Assembly (NCBI RefSeq): GCF_021369635.1
Contig: NZ_JAJNBZ010000002.1
Location: 90,926 to 154,925, forward strand
DNA from: Paenibacillus profundus
Lineage (GTDB): Bacteria > Bacillota > Bacilli > Paenibacillales > Paenibacillaceae
Direction of reading: 5' to 3'
DNA length: 64,000 nt
Below, piece by piece: positions 38,352-47,866 of the stretch (the first letter of the stretch is position 1; each line of letters begins with the position of its first letter). Under the pieces are notes generated by a model, which saw only the letters and a program-made list of their open reading frames with translations, did not search any database and had not been told where the DNA came from. The position numbers and the translations under genes were made by a program.

Positions 38352-39107
38352 TTGGAAACAACAAACAAGTTTACCGGTAAAGCAGATACGTATTCGAAAT
38401 ATCGCCCGAATTATCCAACAGAGTATATTAATTATTTGATTTCATCCAACCAATTAACTTCCAACCATATTATTGCAGATATAGGTTCGGGTACGGGGGT
38501 TTTTACTCAACAGCTACTCGACAGAAACTTTAAAGTGTTTGCAGTTGAACCTAATCGTGATATGAGAACGATTGCAGAAAAAGCATTAAACAGCTATTCA
38601 AGTTTTATCTCGATACAAGGGACTGCCGAGAATACCGGTATTCAAAGTTCCAGTATTGATTTGGCAACGGTTGCGCAGGCATTTCACTGGTTCGACAAAG
38701 ATAAATTTAAATTGGAATGCCAGAGAATATTGAAACCAAATTCAAATGTAGCCCTTGTATGGAACAGCAGGGATTCTTCAAGCCTTTTAGTAAATGAAAA
38801 TGCGGAGGTATGCAAACAGCTGTGCTCTGGGTTTAAAGGCTTTAGTGGAGGCATAGATGAAACGCCTGACATATACAAGGACTTTTTCAAAGACGGCGAA
38901 TATGAATATGAAGTTTTTCGGCACGATCTGGAGTTTAATCTAGAGGGATTTGTAGGACGCAATTTGTCAGCATCCTATGCTCCTAAGCCGACAGATGCAA
39001 ATTACAATCCATTTATTGAGGCAGTGACCGAGCTTTTTATAAAATATAGCAGTGACAACATGATTGTCATTCCCAATATTACACGAAGCTACATAGGCAA
39101 TGTGTAG
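38352..39107 (+). CDS. Class I SAM-dependent methyltransferase
   Basis: The 251-residue protein has motif I IIADIGSGTGVFTQQL, an acidic motif II FAVEPNRDM and the post-I phrase SSIDLATVAQAFHWFD typical of Methyltransf_11/YcgJ-like enzymes. TTG 38352 follows AAGGAGG by about 8 bases. The substrate is unknown. It ends shortly before the convergent TetR gene. Confidence 0.8.
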   Translation: METTNKFTGKADTYSKYRPNYPTEYINYLISSNQLTSNHIIADIGSGTGVFTQQLLDRNFKVFAVEPNRDMRTIAEKALNSYSSFISIQGTAENTGIQSSSIDLATVAQAFHWFDKDKFKLECQRILKPNSNVALVWNSRDSSSLLVNENAEVCKQLCSGFKGFSGGIDETPDIYKDFFKDGEYEYEVFRHDLEFNLEGFVGRNLSASYAPKPTDANYNPFIEAVTELFIKYSSDNMIVIPNITRSYIGNV

Positions 39108-39148
39108 GTCCGCTTAGCTCGGCGAAGAGTCATTTCATTGCTTCTACA

Positions 39149-39748
39149 CTACAAACCCTTCTCCAGAAGCAAGCCGTTCAATACAAGTGAAAGGCTGTGT
39201 AAAGCTTTGGACAAGCCAGCCTCGGCATCCTCGGAGTTTGCGATCCAAAAAGCAGTGTCCATTAGTCCCCCATTCAATAGCCGCGCTAAAGCTTCGGAGT
39301 CCGTCGTTGCAATGATCCGATCCAGCATCAATTGCTGAAGCATATCAGCCATCGTCGCTAGGCAGTGCGACTGAGATGATTGAGAATAAGCATTGCCCAG
39401 TACCGAAGGCGCGTCTCTATGCACGATTCGCTGGATTTCAGGCTCAAGAGCCATGGCAAGATAAGCGCGGCAACGACCAACGAAGCCTTCCCAATTTCCT
39501 TCTGCCGCATCTGAGATCCTTCCCAATCTGCTATCCATTTCAGCATCGATTTCTTTGACGACAGCTTCCAATAAGCCTTTCTTGTCGCCAAAGTGATGAT
39601 AAAGCGCGCCGCGCGTTAGGCCCACAGAAGCTGTGAGGTCATCCATGGATGTGTGTGCATACCCAATCGTGCCAAAAGCTTGCCTTGCCGCACTTACCAA
39701 CTTGGCGCGTGTTTCTGCAATCATTTCCGATCGTGCTTTTCGAGCCAT
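39149..39748 (-). CDS. TetR-family repressor of the adjacent MFS exporter
   Basis: The 199-residue protein has the HTH region SMDDLTASVGLTRGALYHHFGDKKGLL at residues about 34-60 and a helical ligand domain. It is divergent from an MFS transporter. The shared intergenic space holds three ACATAC-N5-GTATGT-type operators, one beside its own ribosome binding site. Autoregulation and control of the exporter are therefore likely. The start follows AGGAGG. Confidence 0.87.
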   Translation of the reverse strand: MARKARSEMIAETRAKLVSAARQAFGTIGYAHTSMDDLTASVGLTRGALYHHFGDKKGLLEAVVKEIDAEMDSRLGRISDAAEGNWEGFVGRCRAYLAMALEPEIQRIVHRDAPSVLGNAYSQSSQSHCLATMADMLQQLMLDRIIATTDSEALARLLNGGLMDTAFWIANSEDAEAGLSKALHSLSLVLNGLLLEKGL

Positions 39749-39762
39749 TTTTCCTCCTGCTT

Positions 39763-39779
39763 ACATACGTTTTTTATGT
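39763..39779 (-). promoter_or_regulatory. TetR operator O1 (near the repressor start)
   Basis: ACATAC-N5-TTATGT, one mismatch from the two upstream operators, lies 15 bases upstream of the repressor ATG. Confidence 0.6.
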
Positions 39780-39879
39780 TAATTGTCTTCGCTGGGAACC
39801 AATCCTATGCTTAATATTGTTCGACATCCGAAAGAATAAGTCCTTTGGAATTCAGTAGTTGGAGGTATAAAAATGCATA

Positions 39880-39908
39880 TTGACATACGCATCGTATGTA
39901 TATATAGT
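39880..39908 (+). promoter_or_regulatory. Promoter toward the MFS transporter
   Basis: A perfect TTGACA, a 17 bp spacer and TATAGT. Operator O2 (ACATAC-N5-GTATGT, 39883-39899) fills the spacer, so bound repressor would block RNA polymerase. Confidence 0.75.
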
Positions 39909-39929
39909 ATTCACATACATTACGTATGT
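39883..39929 (+). promoter_or_regulatory. Paired TetR operators O2 and O3
   Basis: Two perfect dyads ACATAC-N5-GTATGT lie at 39883-39899 and 39913-39929, 30 bp centre to centre. They overlap the promoter and the expected start of transcription of the MFS gene. Confidence 0.8.
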
Positions 39930-40123
39930 CAATATAATTCAGCTGATAGGAAGTATAAGTTTTTCACATCTTATCTGTGGTCTACATTGACAAACGCGAT
40001 GCTCCTTGTTGCACAAGGACGGTGCAGCCGTTTATCCTGGTCTGAATGAATTACTATTCAAAATGAGGGGAGTTAAAGGAATGAAGAATGTATTTCCAAT
40101 CTGCATTTATTCGGGGGTGCATC

Positions 40124-41353
40124 ATGCCTAATCCATATCGTGAGATATTCGATGCCCCTGGTGCAAAGGGGTTCTCAGCGGCAGGCTTTGTCGCTCGGAT
40201 GCCTATATCCATGCTGGGAATTGGCGTTGTTACCATGTTGTCTCAGTTGCGTGGCGAGTACTGGCTCGCTGGTGCTGTTGCAGCTACCTTTGCGTTGGCG
40301 TCAGCTTTGATGGCCCCTCAAATTTCACGTATGGTGGACCGATTGGGGCAATCCCGTGTACTACTCCCAGCCACAGGGATCAGTGTAGTATCCGTTGTCT
40401 CCTTGCTGCTATGCACAAGATATCAAGCACCGGATTGGACGCTATTCCTGTTCGCGTTACTCGCCGGATGCATGCCCAGTATGCCGGCCATGGTACGCGC
40501 GCGCTGGACCGAGCTGTATCGGGGTTCCCCAAAGCTGCATACCGCATTTTCCTTTGAGTCAGTTGTTGACGAACTCTGCTTTATTATTGGTCCGGTCATT
40601 TCTGTCGGTTTAAGCGTTATGCTCTTCCCCGAAGCGGGTCCTCTTTTGTCGTGCGTTTTTCTAACGATAGGGGTATTCCTGTTCACGATGCAAAAGAGTA
40701 CCGAACCTGCGGTGCGTCCCCTTAACCCTAACAGTAATGGAACTGTGATCAAGATTGGTTCATTGAGGGTGCTGGTGTTCACGCTCGCTGCCATAGGCAC
40801 TATATTTGGCACAGTGGACGTAGTGAGTGTAGCTTTTGCTGAGAATCAGGGAAATACAGTAGCCGCCAGTATCGTGCTTTCCGTCTACGCTGTAGGTTCA
40901 TGCTTGGCCGGCCTGGTTTACGGCACTCTTAGGCTGAGTACTCCGCCACACCGTCAATTTTTGCGGGCCGTTGCAGTATCGGCCGTTACGATGCTTCCAC
41001 TCTTCTTCGTGGACAGCATTGCTAAGCTAGCAGTCGCTGTCTTCTTCGCTGGGATGTCCGTGGCTCCCACGATGATCATCACTATGGGGTTGGTGGAGAA
41101 AATCGTTCCCGAATCCCAGGTAACGGAAGGAATGACCTGGGCAATTACAGGCTTGGGTATCGGGGTTGCTCTAGGCTCGGCTGCAGCGGGATGGGTTGTG
41201 GATGGCTTTGGCGCACGGGCGGGGTTTGTCGTGGCTATAGCGGCGGGATTGCTTGCTCTGGCTATCGTGCTTCTTGGTTACAGATCCCTCCGGTCAGCAT
41301 ACAATCACGCGGTCATGAGCCCGAAGGATGGTTCAGTCTCGGTCAAGTACTAA
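40124..41353 (+). CDS. MFS transporter, TetR-controlled exporter
   Basis: The 409-residue protein has about 12 membrane helices, with APQISRMVDRLGQSRVLLPATG in the loop after helix 2 (the MFS signature position). It looks like a drug or sugar exporter of the type found beside TetR genes. ATG 40124 follows GGGGGTG; codons from 40088 are in frame but unsupported. The gene is higher in GC than its neighbours in the zone, so the TetR/MFS pair may have a separate origin. Confidence 0.85.
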   Translation: MPNPYREIFDAPGAKGFSAAGFVARMPISMLGIGVVTMLSQLRGEYWLAGAVAATFALASALMAPQISRMVDRLGQSRVLLPATGISVVSVVSLLLCTRYQAPDWTLFLFALLAGCMPSMPAMVRARWTELYRGSPKLHTAFSFESVVDELCFIIGPVISVGLSVMLFPEAGPLLSCVFLTIGVFLFTMQKSTEPAVRPLNPNSNGTVIKIGSLRVLVFTLAAIGTIFGTVDVVSVAFAENQGNTVAASIVLSVYAVGSCLAGLVYGTLRLSTPPHRQFLRAVAVSAVTMLPLFFVDSIAKLAVAVFFAGMSVAPTMIITMGLVEKIVPESQVTEGMTWAITGLGIGVALGSAAAGWVVDGFGARAGFVVAIAAGLLALAIVLLGYRSLRSAYNHAVMSPKDGSVSVKY

Positions 41354-41417
41354 AATCGAATTAAGTATCACGCAGCGAGGGTCTCGTGCGAATAACTATT
41401 GATAATTCATTCCACCA

Positions 41418-41451
41418 ACAAAAAGAGCACCTCAAGCGGTGCTCTTTTTGT
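41418..41451 (+). terminator. Terminator of the MFS gene
   Basis: AAAAAGAGCACC-TCAAGC-GGTGCTCTTTTT with a T-run, perfectly paired over 12 bp. Confidence 0.9.
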
Positions 41452-41455
41452 TTTA

Positions 41456-41713
41456 CTATTTGTGGATAATCGTATTTCTGTGAATGGTTGTAACCAACTC
41501 ATCAAAAGTGTATTTATGATTGACCATGTCTACTGTGAAATCTTCCGCTGCCTTGGTGCTCATTACAAAACGAAAACCATTATATCGTAAAAAGATTAGC
41601 AGGGCAGTAAAAGCGGTGCGCTTGTTGGCATTATGAAAGGGATGGTTTTGACCGAGAGATTCAAACAAAGCTGCAACGTTGATCGCAATGACCTCTTGGC
41701 TTGTCAAATAACG
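41456..41713 (-). pseudogene. Decayed Doc toxin with an internal deletion
   Basis: The frame reads RYLTSQEVIAINVA and then jumps directly to ALFESLGQNHPFHNANKRTA. Intact Doc proteins have about 40 residues between these two phrases (compare 35900-36292). The HNANKRTA Fic core is kept but the missing segment includes much of the fold, so it is probably inactive. Confidence 0.75.
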
Positions 41714-41721
41714 GGTTTCGG

Positions 41722-41898
41722 TTATCTATCTTTTAATCCTTTTAAGGTTTGATCATATTCACTTATCACTTCTGAAAGACTTTCCATAAAATCAGCACTA
41801 ATTCCCGCTGGCAGTGTCACTTTATTGGCCTTTTTGATCACGATTTCTCCACTAGTCTGATTAACATCGATTTGAACCGTATTTCCCTCCTTATCATA
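41722..41898 (-). pseudogene. Truncated AbrB-type antitoxin of the decayed Doc module
   Basis: The frame begins after a stop with YDKEGNTVQIDVNQTSGEIV, followed by IKKANK, and ends SEYDQTLKGLKDR, the C-terminal tail of a Doc antitoxin. The N-terminal half of the AbrB domain and the start codon are gone. Confidence 0.65.
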
Positions 41899-42000
41899 CT
41901 ATTCAACTGTTATAACAATTATACATAAGTTCTGTCAGCTTTTTGCATTGGGAAGTTGACGATTCTAATCTTGCAATGAAGTTGTATGATGAGTTTCAGT

Positions 42001-43698
42001 TTAGAACTTCGTTAACTCATCCCTGAAGGCCGGCTTGTTCGGGTACTGTGTCAGCAGTAGCTGAACAATACGTTCTGCCTCCGCAGGGCCGGCGGCCTTC
42101 TTAAACCTCTTGAGGACCTGACAAACCCCTTGATACTGCTTTCTTGAAGAAGAGTTGGCTGCCTTCCATTCAATATACTTTTGGAAGATGTGGATAACAT
42201 CCTTTGGATAATGTTCTATCAGAAGAGGACAGAAGGTCTCAACTTGTTCAGGGTGTTGTTTCACATAGAGCAGCAGACGTGCGTGCTCCTGTTCCTGCAC
42301 CAGAATTTGCGTATACACTGATTCCTGCCGCCAGAAGTTACCTTTCTCCAAGGTTTCTAAAAGGTTGTGATAGACTAGCGGCCACTCGGCGGAAGAATAG
42401 GCAGCTTTGACGAACGTGTAATAAGAAAGGTCTCCGCAGCATAGCAGTTCCAAGCCTAACTCGCGTTGCCTCTGCACATCCCCTGACAAGCGATATGCAT
42501 CGTAGCGGAGCTGCTTCCACTGACCAACGAGGCCGGGCAAGCCCTTCTCAAGGTCCTGTGCTTCGCCCTCTTCCGCCAGACGTATAGCTTCATCATAGCG
42601 GCAGTTATCCAGTGCAAGCTGTATGGCTTGCTTGCGGAAGTCGGAAAAATGCAACTGGCTGTATAAATAATCGTTGGCCTGCGTCTCACCGGCGTGCTCT
42701 TGCAGTTGGTTATAACGCAGTTTGGCTATACGAGCTGTAAAGTACTCGCCGCTCCAAGTATCTTCGTCTGTATTTTGACTCAAATGTTCAATGTGTTGTT
42801 CCCACTTCTCCCGCAGATCAGGGGAGGCGGTTAAATATGAGGCTGCTGCAAGCAGATCTACCCGCCAATCAGGCCATCCGTCGAAACGGTTTTGTATAGC
42901 AACACCCATTATCAAATCGAACAGGATTTCCATTTCTCCGGACAACAACAACTCGCCTGATTGGGCAATGGCATCCAAGCGCTCTATACTTTCCTCGATG
43001 ATTCCGCCGATTGTACCGTTAGAATCGTCCGATGACTGGAGCAAGTCCATCATTTCCTCCAGGATGCAGATGTTTATCTTTGCAGCCTGCAGCAGCTTGC
43101 CATCATCGAAAGCTAAAGCGGCTTGTTCAGCCACGTGTTCGGCGCCCTCAACAGCCCGATCAACGTTATCCCATCTGACAAATCCATAATTGTCGGCATA
43201 CATTTCGATATAGGACTGTATCAGTCGCCTGCAGCTGTCAATCGAATCGTTATAATCGACATCGGACAGATGCAGCCTGATTCGCTCTTCCGTCTGTTCG
43301 GAATCAACGGCTAAGTAGAGCAGTAGTGAAATCAGGCTGTCTTTGCTCTCTGCTTCCAGTAGTTGTTTCAGAGTTTTGGTCTGAACGGATATGGGTGAGG
43401 ACAGGTTCGCCGAATGGCTTCTGGCTGTTCCTCTCATTTCCCTTAGCTTAATCAGAACTGCAGCCTGGTGCTTGCAAGTTGGACCGTAATCATATGGGCA
43501 GTCACATTCGACGGATAGAACGTCATCATTGTCTCTAAGCTCTACAAGAACCTCATAGAGATCACTACCCTCCACCAACGCCCTATACAGTCCATCCTTG
43601 ATTTCTTTAATGGAGCGTACATATCCAGCCAGGACATAATCCTGGCCTCTATTCATGATAACAGGGTCAATGCTTTTACTGAGATGATGGAGATTCAA
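42001..43698 (-). CDS. SWIM zinc-finger protein
   Basis: The 565-residue protein has a SWIM finger (CDCPYDYGPTCKHQAAV, CxCx..CxH) at about residues 64-80. A long helical repeat region of TPR or solenoid type follows to the C-terminus. Firmicute proteins of this type often lie next to SNF2 helicases, but none is seen here. Zinc-dependent nucleic-acid or protein binding is likely. No clear ribosome binding site decides the start. Confidence 0.78.
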   Translation of the reverse strand: MNLHHLSKSIDPVIMNRGQDYVLAGYVRSIKEIKDGLYRALVEGSDLYEVLVELRDNDDVLSVECDCPYDYGPTCKHQAAVLIKLREMRGTARSHSANLSSPISVQTKTLKQLLEAESKDSLISLLLYLAVDSEQTEERIRLHLSDVDYNDSIDSCRRLIQSYIEMYADNYGFVRWDNVDRAVEGAEHVAEQAALAFDDGKLLQAAKINICILEEMMDLLQSSDDSNGTIGGIIEESIERLDAIAQSGELLLSGEMEILFDLIMGVAIQNRFDGWPDWRVDLLAAASYLTASPDLREKWEQHIEHLSQNTDEDTWSGEYFTARIAKLRYNQLQEHAGETQANDYLYSQLHFSDFRKQAIQLALDNCRYDEAIRLAEEGEAQDLEKGLPGLVGQWKQLRYDAYRLSGDVQRQRELGLELLCCGDLSYYTFVKAAYSSAEWPLVYHNLLETLEKGNFWRQESVYTQILVQEQEHARLLLYVKQHPEQVETFCPLLIEHYPKDVIHIFQKYIEWKAANSSSRKQYQGVCQVLKRFKKAAGPAEAERIVQLLLTQYPNKPAFRDELTKF

Positions 43699-44026
43699 GC
43701 TGAATCAACTCCTATTCCTAAGCTGGATGATTCCGAATCAGGTTCACTAGCACACAGCAGTTGTTGTCCATGTAAAAGTATGAATAAGCTCGTCCAAAAG
43801 GTTCATAGTAGCTCATCCTTTCAGGTCTCAAACTTACCCTGATTATAACAAAAGTCCCACCTTATTAGTCGACTGTATGTTATTTTTCTATGCTTATAAA
43901 CATGTGGACTGTTACCGATCTCTTAGATCATTTAGAAGCTGCTGCAATTATGACGCTTTCCATCAGTGTTCTCTACCTTTATGGCCTCAGGAAGATACTA
44001 CGCCACGGCCTCTCAAAAATAAATAA
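43699..44026. other. Gene-free stretch
   Basis: No gene supported on either strand. A short plus-strand frame (43890-44168) overlaps a terminator and a gene fragment and has no ribosome binding site. Confidence 0.5.
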
Positions 44027-44058
44027 CCTAACGGGAAGAATGCCTCCCGTTAGGTTTT
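44027..44058 (-). terminator. Terminator
   Basis: CCTAACGGGA and TCCCGTTAGG pair perfectly over 10 bp, with T-rich sequence on both strands. It lies downstream of the decayed hydrolase on the minus strand. Confidence 0.8.
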
Positions 44059-44117
44059 CTCTTGTCCAAGCCTTTATTGAAATTTCACCTCTGGAAACTT
44101 TATATTCGGTCCATCAA

Positions 44118-45035
44118 TTAGAATCCTGTATTTCCCCCATGCTTCTTAACATTTTCCATAATGGATAGTTCATTCGAAATTTTGTCCGTCAGCTCTTTTT
44201 CATTTTCATATTTTTTGACCCTATCCATAAAATCACCTGATTTGATGAACATAAACGGCTTGTTTATATGATCTCTATTCTCCAATGCATGAAGCGTGCC
44301 ATCCATATCTATCCCAGCTTTGACGTTATCATTCAAATAAAATGCATTGAAAGCCGTTGCGCCACCAAAAGAACGCCCCATAATTCCTATGTTATTCAAA
44401 TCCACAGTTCCTTTAAATTTACTTTGGATAGTGCCTGAATGCAGCTTTTCAAATTGATTGATTACAAACTCCACATCTTGCGTCCATGTAACCCCAACAC
44501 TATTGCCTACATCATAAAAATTATCTCCATTCACCTCTGTTTTAAAACCAGTTGCTTTACCGTCAGGAAAAGCGGTAACCATGGTGCTATATGTATGATC
44601 AATTGCTGCCACGATGTAACCATGACTGGCAAGATTCTCGGCTTGAGAGGTATGCAAGAACCTGCCGGTCCCCATGCCATGACTTAGCAGTACCAAGGGA
44701 TAAGGCTTTGCAGAAGGCAATATTTCTGCACTCTCATAAGAATTTCTTCTGATATACTTCCAGTAATCTAACGCAAATTCAGGAAGCTTAAATTTTTGGG
44801 AGTATGCCTGCATATACATTTCAAGTATTTCTTTATCCTCTGGAAAAAGCGATTCACCCTTTTTATCATTCACATGTTCAGCAGGATACCAAATTTGAAC
44901 CATTAGCTCTCTCTTATCATTTTTATCTTCGGGGAAGACTTCATCTCGGTTATTATCAATAAAATGAAAGGTTTGAGTGCCTACTTCATATAAACCATCA
45001 GGCTTAGGCAAATTAAAAACAGGCCTTCGACTTTT
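44118..45035 (-). pseudogene. Decayed PAF-acetylhydrolase-like hydrolase
   Basis: The frame keeps PVFNLPKPDGLYEVGTQTF, PLVLLSHGMGTG and the nucleophile elbow IMGRSFGGATAF. It is cut off upstream by an in-frame TAG (no membrane region, no ribosome binding site), and the C-terminal end lacks the catalytic His region. The relative at 30533-31846 shows what a full protein looks like. Both ends are therefore missing about 100 residues. Confidence 0.7.
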
Positions 45036-45100
45036 CTATCGTAGTGGTTGGAGGTTAAAGGTAAAGACTGGTTCCGTTTAAGAATCGTTTAAAAAAAGAA

Positions 45101-45215
45101 AAGACCGACCGTATAAGGTCGGTTTTATGTGCGTGGAGGAGGCGCGAGAAAGAATCAACCGCAAAGAACATCGTCAAGGAAAAGGCTTCGTCAATAAGGT
45201 TAACGGGATATCACA
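45101..45215 (+). repeat. ssrA-type terminator and decayed structured repeat
   Basis: GACCGACC-GTATAA-GGTCGGTTTT is followed by GGAGGCGCGAGAAAGAATCA and later AAGGCTTCGTC and GGGATATCAC. These phrases line up with the order in repeat copy 3 but are much eroded. From here to 45540 no gene is seen. Confidence 0.45.
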
Positions 45216-45612
45216 GCGAATGTTTCCTTTTTTGTTTAAGAAGAAACTTTCTGGTTACAACAAACGAGAAACCAATAGAGGTCAACAATGTAAGCAGATT
45301 TACTAAATAATCAGAAGACACGAACGAATAATTAAACGTTAAATATGGCAATACGAAGGAAGTTTATATAATATGATAGTCTTTTTAATTTAATCGATCA
45401 GAGGCCCGTTTATATAAATGAATGTAGATGATATAATGAAGGCCAGTATGGTTACATGAACGAAACCCTCTGTAAAAGCTTAGAGATCTAACTTATATAG
45501 GTAGAGTTTATTTACTTTTATATAAGGTGGAAACGTGATTATTTTTTTGCATAAACATAAATTATTTTACATTTTTAGTCTACTTCATAACATGAACAGA
45601 AATGGGAACTCA

Positions 45613-46467
45613 ATGACAAAGAAAATTGCTTGGATTACAGACAGCACCGCCTATATTCCTGATGATTTAAAGAATAACCCAGACGTGTATGTGATTCCGT
45701 TAGGAATTGTATTTGGTAATAATGTGTTTGACGATGGAATTGATTTGACTACTGAGGAATTGTATCGACGCATCCGGGAAGAGAAAGACATCCCCAAAAC
45801 ATCACAGCCTCCTATCGGTAAGTTTGCAGAGTTGTTCGAGAAATTAAGTATAGATTATGACTGCGCTATTGCCATTCATGTATCTGACAAATTAAGCGGG
45901 ACACTAGCCTGTTGCACATCAGCTTCAGATTCCGTGCCGCTCCGGGTCGAAGTGATCGATTCTAAATCAATGTCTTATGCTATCACGACGTTACTCTACA
46001 AAGGGATAGAACTTGCTGAACAAGGGATCGATTGCAAGGATATAGCGGTCAAATTACGACAAGAGGCTGATAAATCGGAAAATTACATTGTGTTAGGCAG
46101 TCTAGAGCAGTTCTATAAGGGTGGGAGAATGACAGGCACCCAGTATTTATTAGGTTCACTTCTCCGTATCAAGCCTATCATTCGAATTAATTCAGGTGGC
46201 GCATTTGAGCTATTTGAAAGAGTGCGTTCAGAGAAAAAAGCCTACTTGCGAATGATTGAACTATTCAAACATGCTTATCATCAAAACAACATTAAACAAT
46301 TGCAAATTATGCATGGAAATGTTCGTAATAAAGCAGAGGCATTCAAGCAAGATCTCCTGAGCCAATTCCCAGGTCTTGATATTGTGATCGGAGAGATTAG
46401 CTCTGCCATTGCCGTTCATGCCGGTGAAGGTACCTTAGCTGTTATTTGGCACAACGAAGAAAAATGA
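45613..46467 (+). CDS. DegV-family fatty-acid-binding protein
   Basis: The 284-residue protein has the N-terminal domain KIAWITDSTAYIPDDL, the TSQPPIGKF fatty-acid pocket phrase, HVSDKLSGT and the second domain FYKGGRMTGTQYLLGSLLRIKPII. DegV/FakB proteins present fatty acids to the FakA kinase for phospholipid synthesis. ATG 45613 is preferred; ATG 45592 and a longer start at 45535 are in frame. Confidence 0.82.
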   Translation: MTKKIAWITDSTAYIPDDLKNNPDVYVIPLGIVFGNNVFDDGIDLTTEELYRRIREEKDIPKTSQPPIGKFAELFEKLSIDYDCAIAIHVSDKLSGTLACCTSASDSVPLRVEVIDSKSMSYAITTLLYKGIELAEQGIDCKDIAVKLRQEADKSENYIVLGSLEQFYKGGRMTGTQYLLGSLLRIKPIIRINSGGAFELFERVRSEKKAYLRMIELFKHAYHQNNIKQLQIMHGNVRNKAEAFKQDLLSQFPGLDIVIGEISSAIAVHAGEGTLAVIWHNEEK

Positions 46468-46527
46468 TATATGGGATCTGATTCCCCCCATTGCCTTAAC
46501 CATGAAAACCCCGGCCGTATGAAGGAG

Positions 46528-46722
46528 GCCACTGAAAAAGTCCCCTTAAAGAAAAAGGTATAGTTCCTCAATTTATGAGGAGGTTGTACCTTTTTTCTGT
46601 ATCCTTAAGATATCAAACTTAGTGGGTGAGTCCGATGATTCAAAACCAACAAACGATGATCTTAAGTCCATTTATGGATATCTATAATCTAGTCGTTCCG
46701 AAGGATAATTTATACCAATAGT
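46528..46722 (+). mobile_element. IS1182-type insertion sequence remnant, left end
   Basis: GGCCACTGAAAAAGTCCCC at the left resembles an IS1182-family end. The frame from ATG 46635 reads MIQNQQTMILSPFMDIYNLV, then VPKDNLYQ and a stop; this is the N-terminus of IS1182 transposases. Everything after about 28 codons is lost. It joins directly to an ssrA-like terminator half (CCCCGGCCGTATGAAGG, 46509-46526). Confidence 0.65.
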
Positions 46723-46972
46723 TGACAAAAAAATTACATTGTATAGAATGTAATTTTGAGGTGGAATAGATGTCGGTTGGTTCAAAACCTGGACTTTCCG
46801 CCATACGAAACTATTGAAGTTTCTACGGAATCAGATGCAAATTATTTAGGAAGCATCCATGTCCATAGAGATGACAGGTAGCGATCCGAGTGATTATGTT
46901 AAGGTGAAAATGAGTGTTTCGCGACCATTAATGGATGAGTTTGGCGTAACAGATGAAGAGATATACCTCTAG
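46723..46972 (+). pseudogene. Promoter followed by broken reading frames
   Basis: TTGACA, a 16 bp spacer and TAGAAT give a strong promoter at 46723-46750. After it come frames broken by stops and shifts: NLDFPPYETIEVSTESDANY and, further on, DPSDYVKVKMSVSRPLMDEF. These look like pieces of one small acidic protein. No family is recognised. Confidence 0.35.
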
Positions 46973-47110
46973 ACCCATTCCTGAATAGAACATTTCAATT
47001 TGAGACGTTTTATAATTTGATTTTTTATGTCCATATATTTGAGCATGTCTTTTATCAAGTTATGACTAGTGTTGATCAATGTACGTTATTCAGCGAAAGA
47101 GGGCAAAGGA

Positions 47111-47284
47111 ATGGATAAATCGAAACTTTATTTCATTTCTGATCTACTACTTACAGTTTTGGTTTTTTATACTATTTGTAGTCTTGTAAGTAGTTTGACG
47201 GTAGGATTACTTTCTTCGGTACTTATAGTATTTTTGATAATCAGACCACTACTAAAAAAGATGTTTAAAATAGAATTTAAATAA
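47111..47284 (+). CDS. Small membrane protein of unknown function
   Basis: The 57-residue product has two hydrophobic segments (about 9-27 and 29-46) and basic ends (MDKSK, LLKKMFKIEFK). ATG 47111 follows AAAGGA. It stands alone in an otherwise empty AT-rich stretch. Confidence 0.4.
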   Translation: MDKSKLYFISDLLLTVLVFYTICSLVSSLTVGLLSSVLIVFLIIRPLLKKMFKIEFK

Positions 47285-47460
47285 TCCCCCACAGTGCCTC
47301 TCTAAATAATTTATTTATGCTCATACGAACATAATCCATATATCACCTAATCACACTTAAAACTCCTTCTTACATTTTATTAAATTTGGGATTTATTTGA
47401 TTTTATGGAGTGCTCGAGGTATACGGGTTGTCGATAGCTTAACAAAAGGAGAAATAATCG

Positions 47461-47754
47461 TTGAAGAAATATAAAATTATGTTCGCAGTTCTGCTGACAT
47501 TGATCCTATTCGCATTGGCCGTATCCCAATCAACTGTTCTGCAACGTGCAACGGCTCGATTTACTGCTTCCATCTATGTCACTTTTCAGTATTACGATAT
47601 GGATTTGGAGTTTCAAGAAGTCGAGTATGCCTATGGGTTTGGGGGTTATTCTGTTAGATATAAAGACAAAAAAAGCGGCGAGGCTGTCTCTCTGCTGGTT
47701 GAATCCGCTTCTCTCCCCATCGTGGTATATGATTCTCTCGATACTCGGACTTAA
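47461..47754 (+). CDS. Small secreted or membrane-anchored protein, DUF3139-like
   Basis: The 97-residue product has a signal-type N-terminus (KKYKIMFAVLLTLILFALA) and a short beta domain GFGGYSVRYKDKKSGEAVSLLV. This resembles DUF3139/YfjL-type lipid-facing proteins. TTG 47461 follows AAAGGAGA. The assignment to a family is weak. Confidence 0.5.
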   Translation: MKKYKIMFAVLLTLILFALAVSQSTVLQRATARFTASIYVTFQYYDMDLEFQEVEYAYGFGGYSVRYKDKKSGEAVSLLVESASLPIVVYDSLDTRT

Positions 47755-47866
47755 CCGGGTGGTCAAATCATTGGAAACAATAGCATCACGAGAGAGCCTC
47801 CCAGTCTATCGTTCAGCTATGATACACTAGATAAAAGAATAGTATACAGCAAGGAGATAGACGCGA

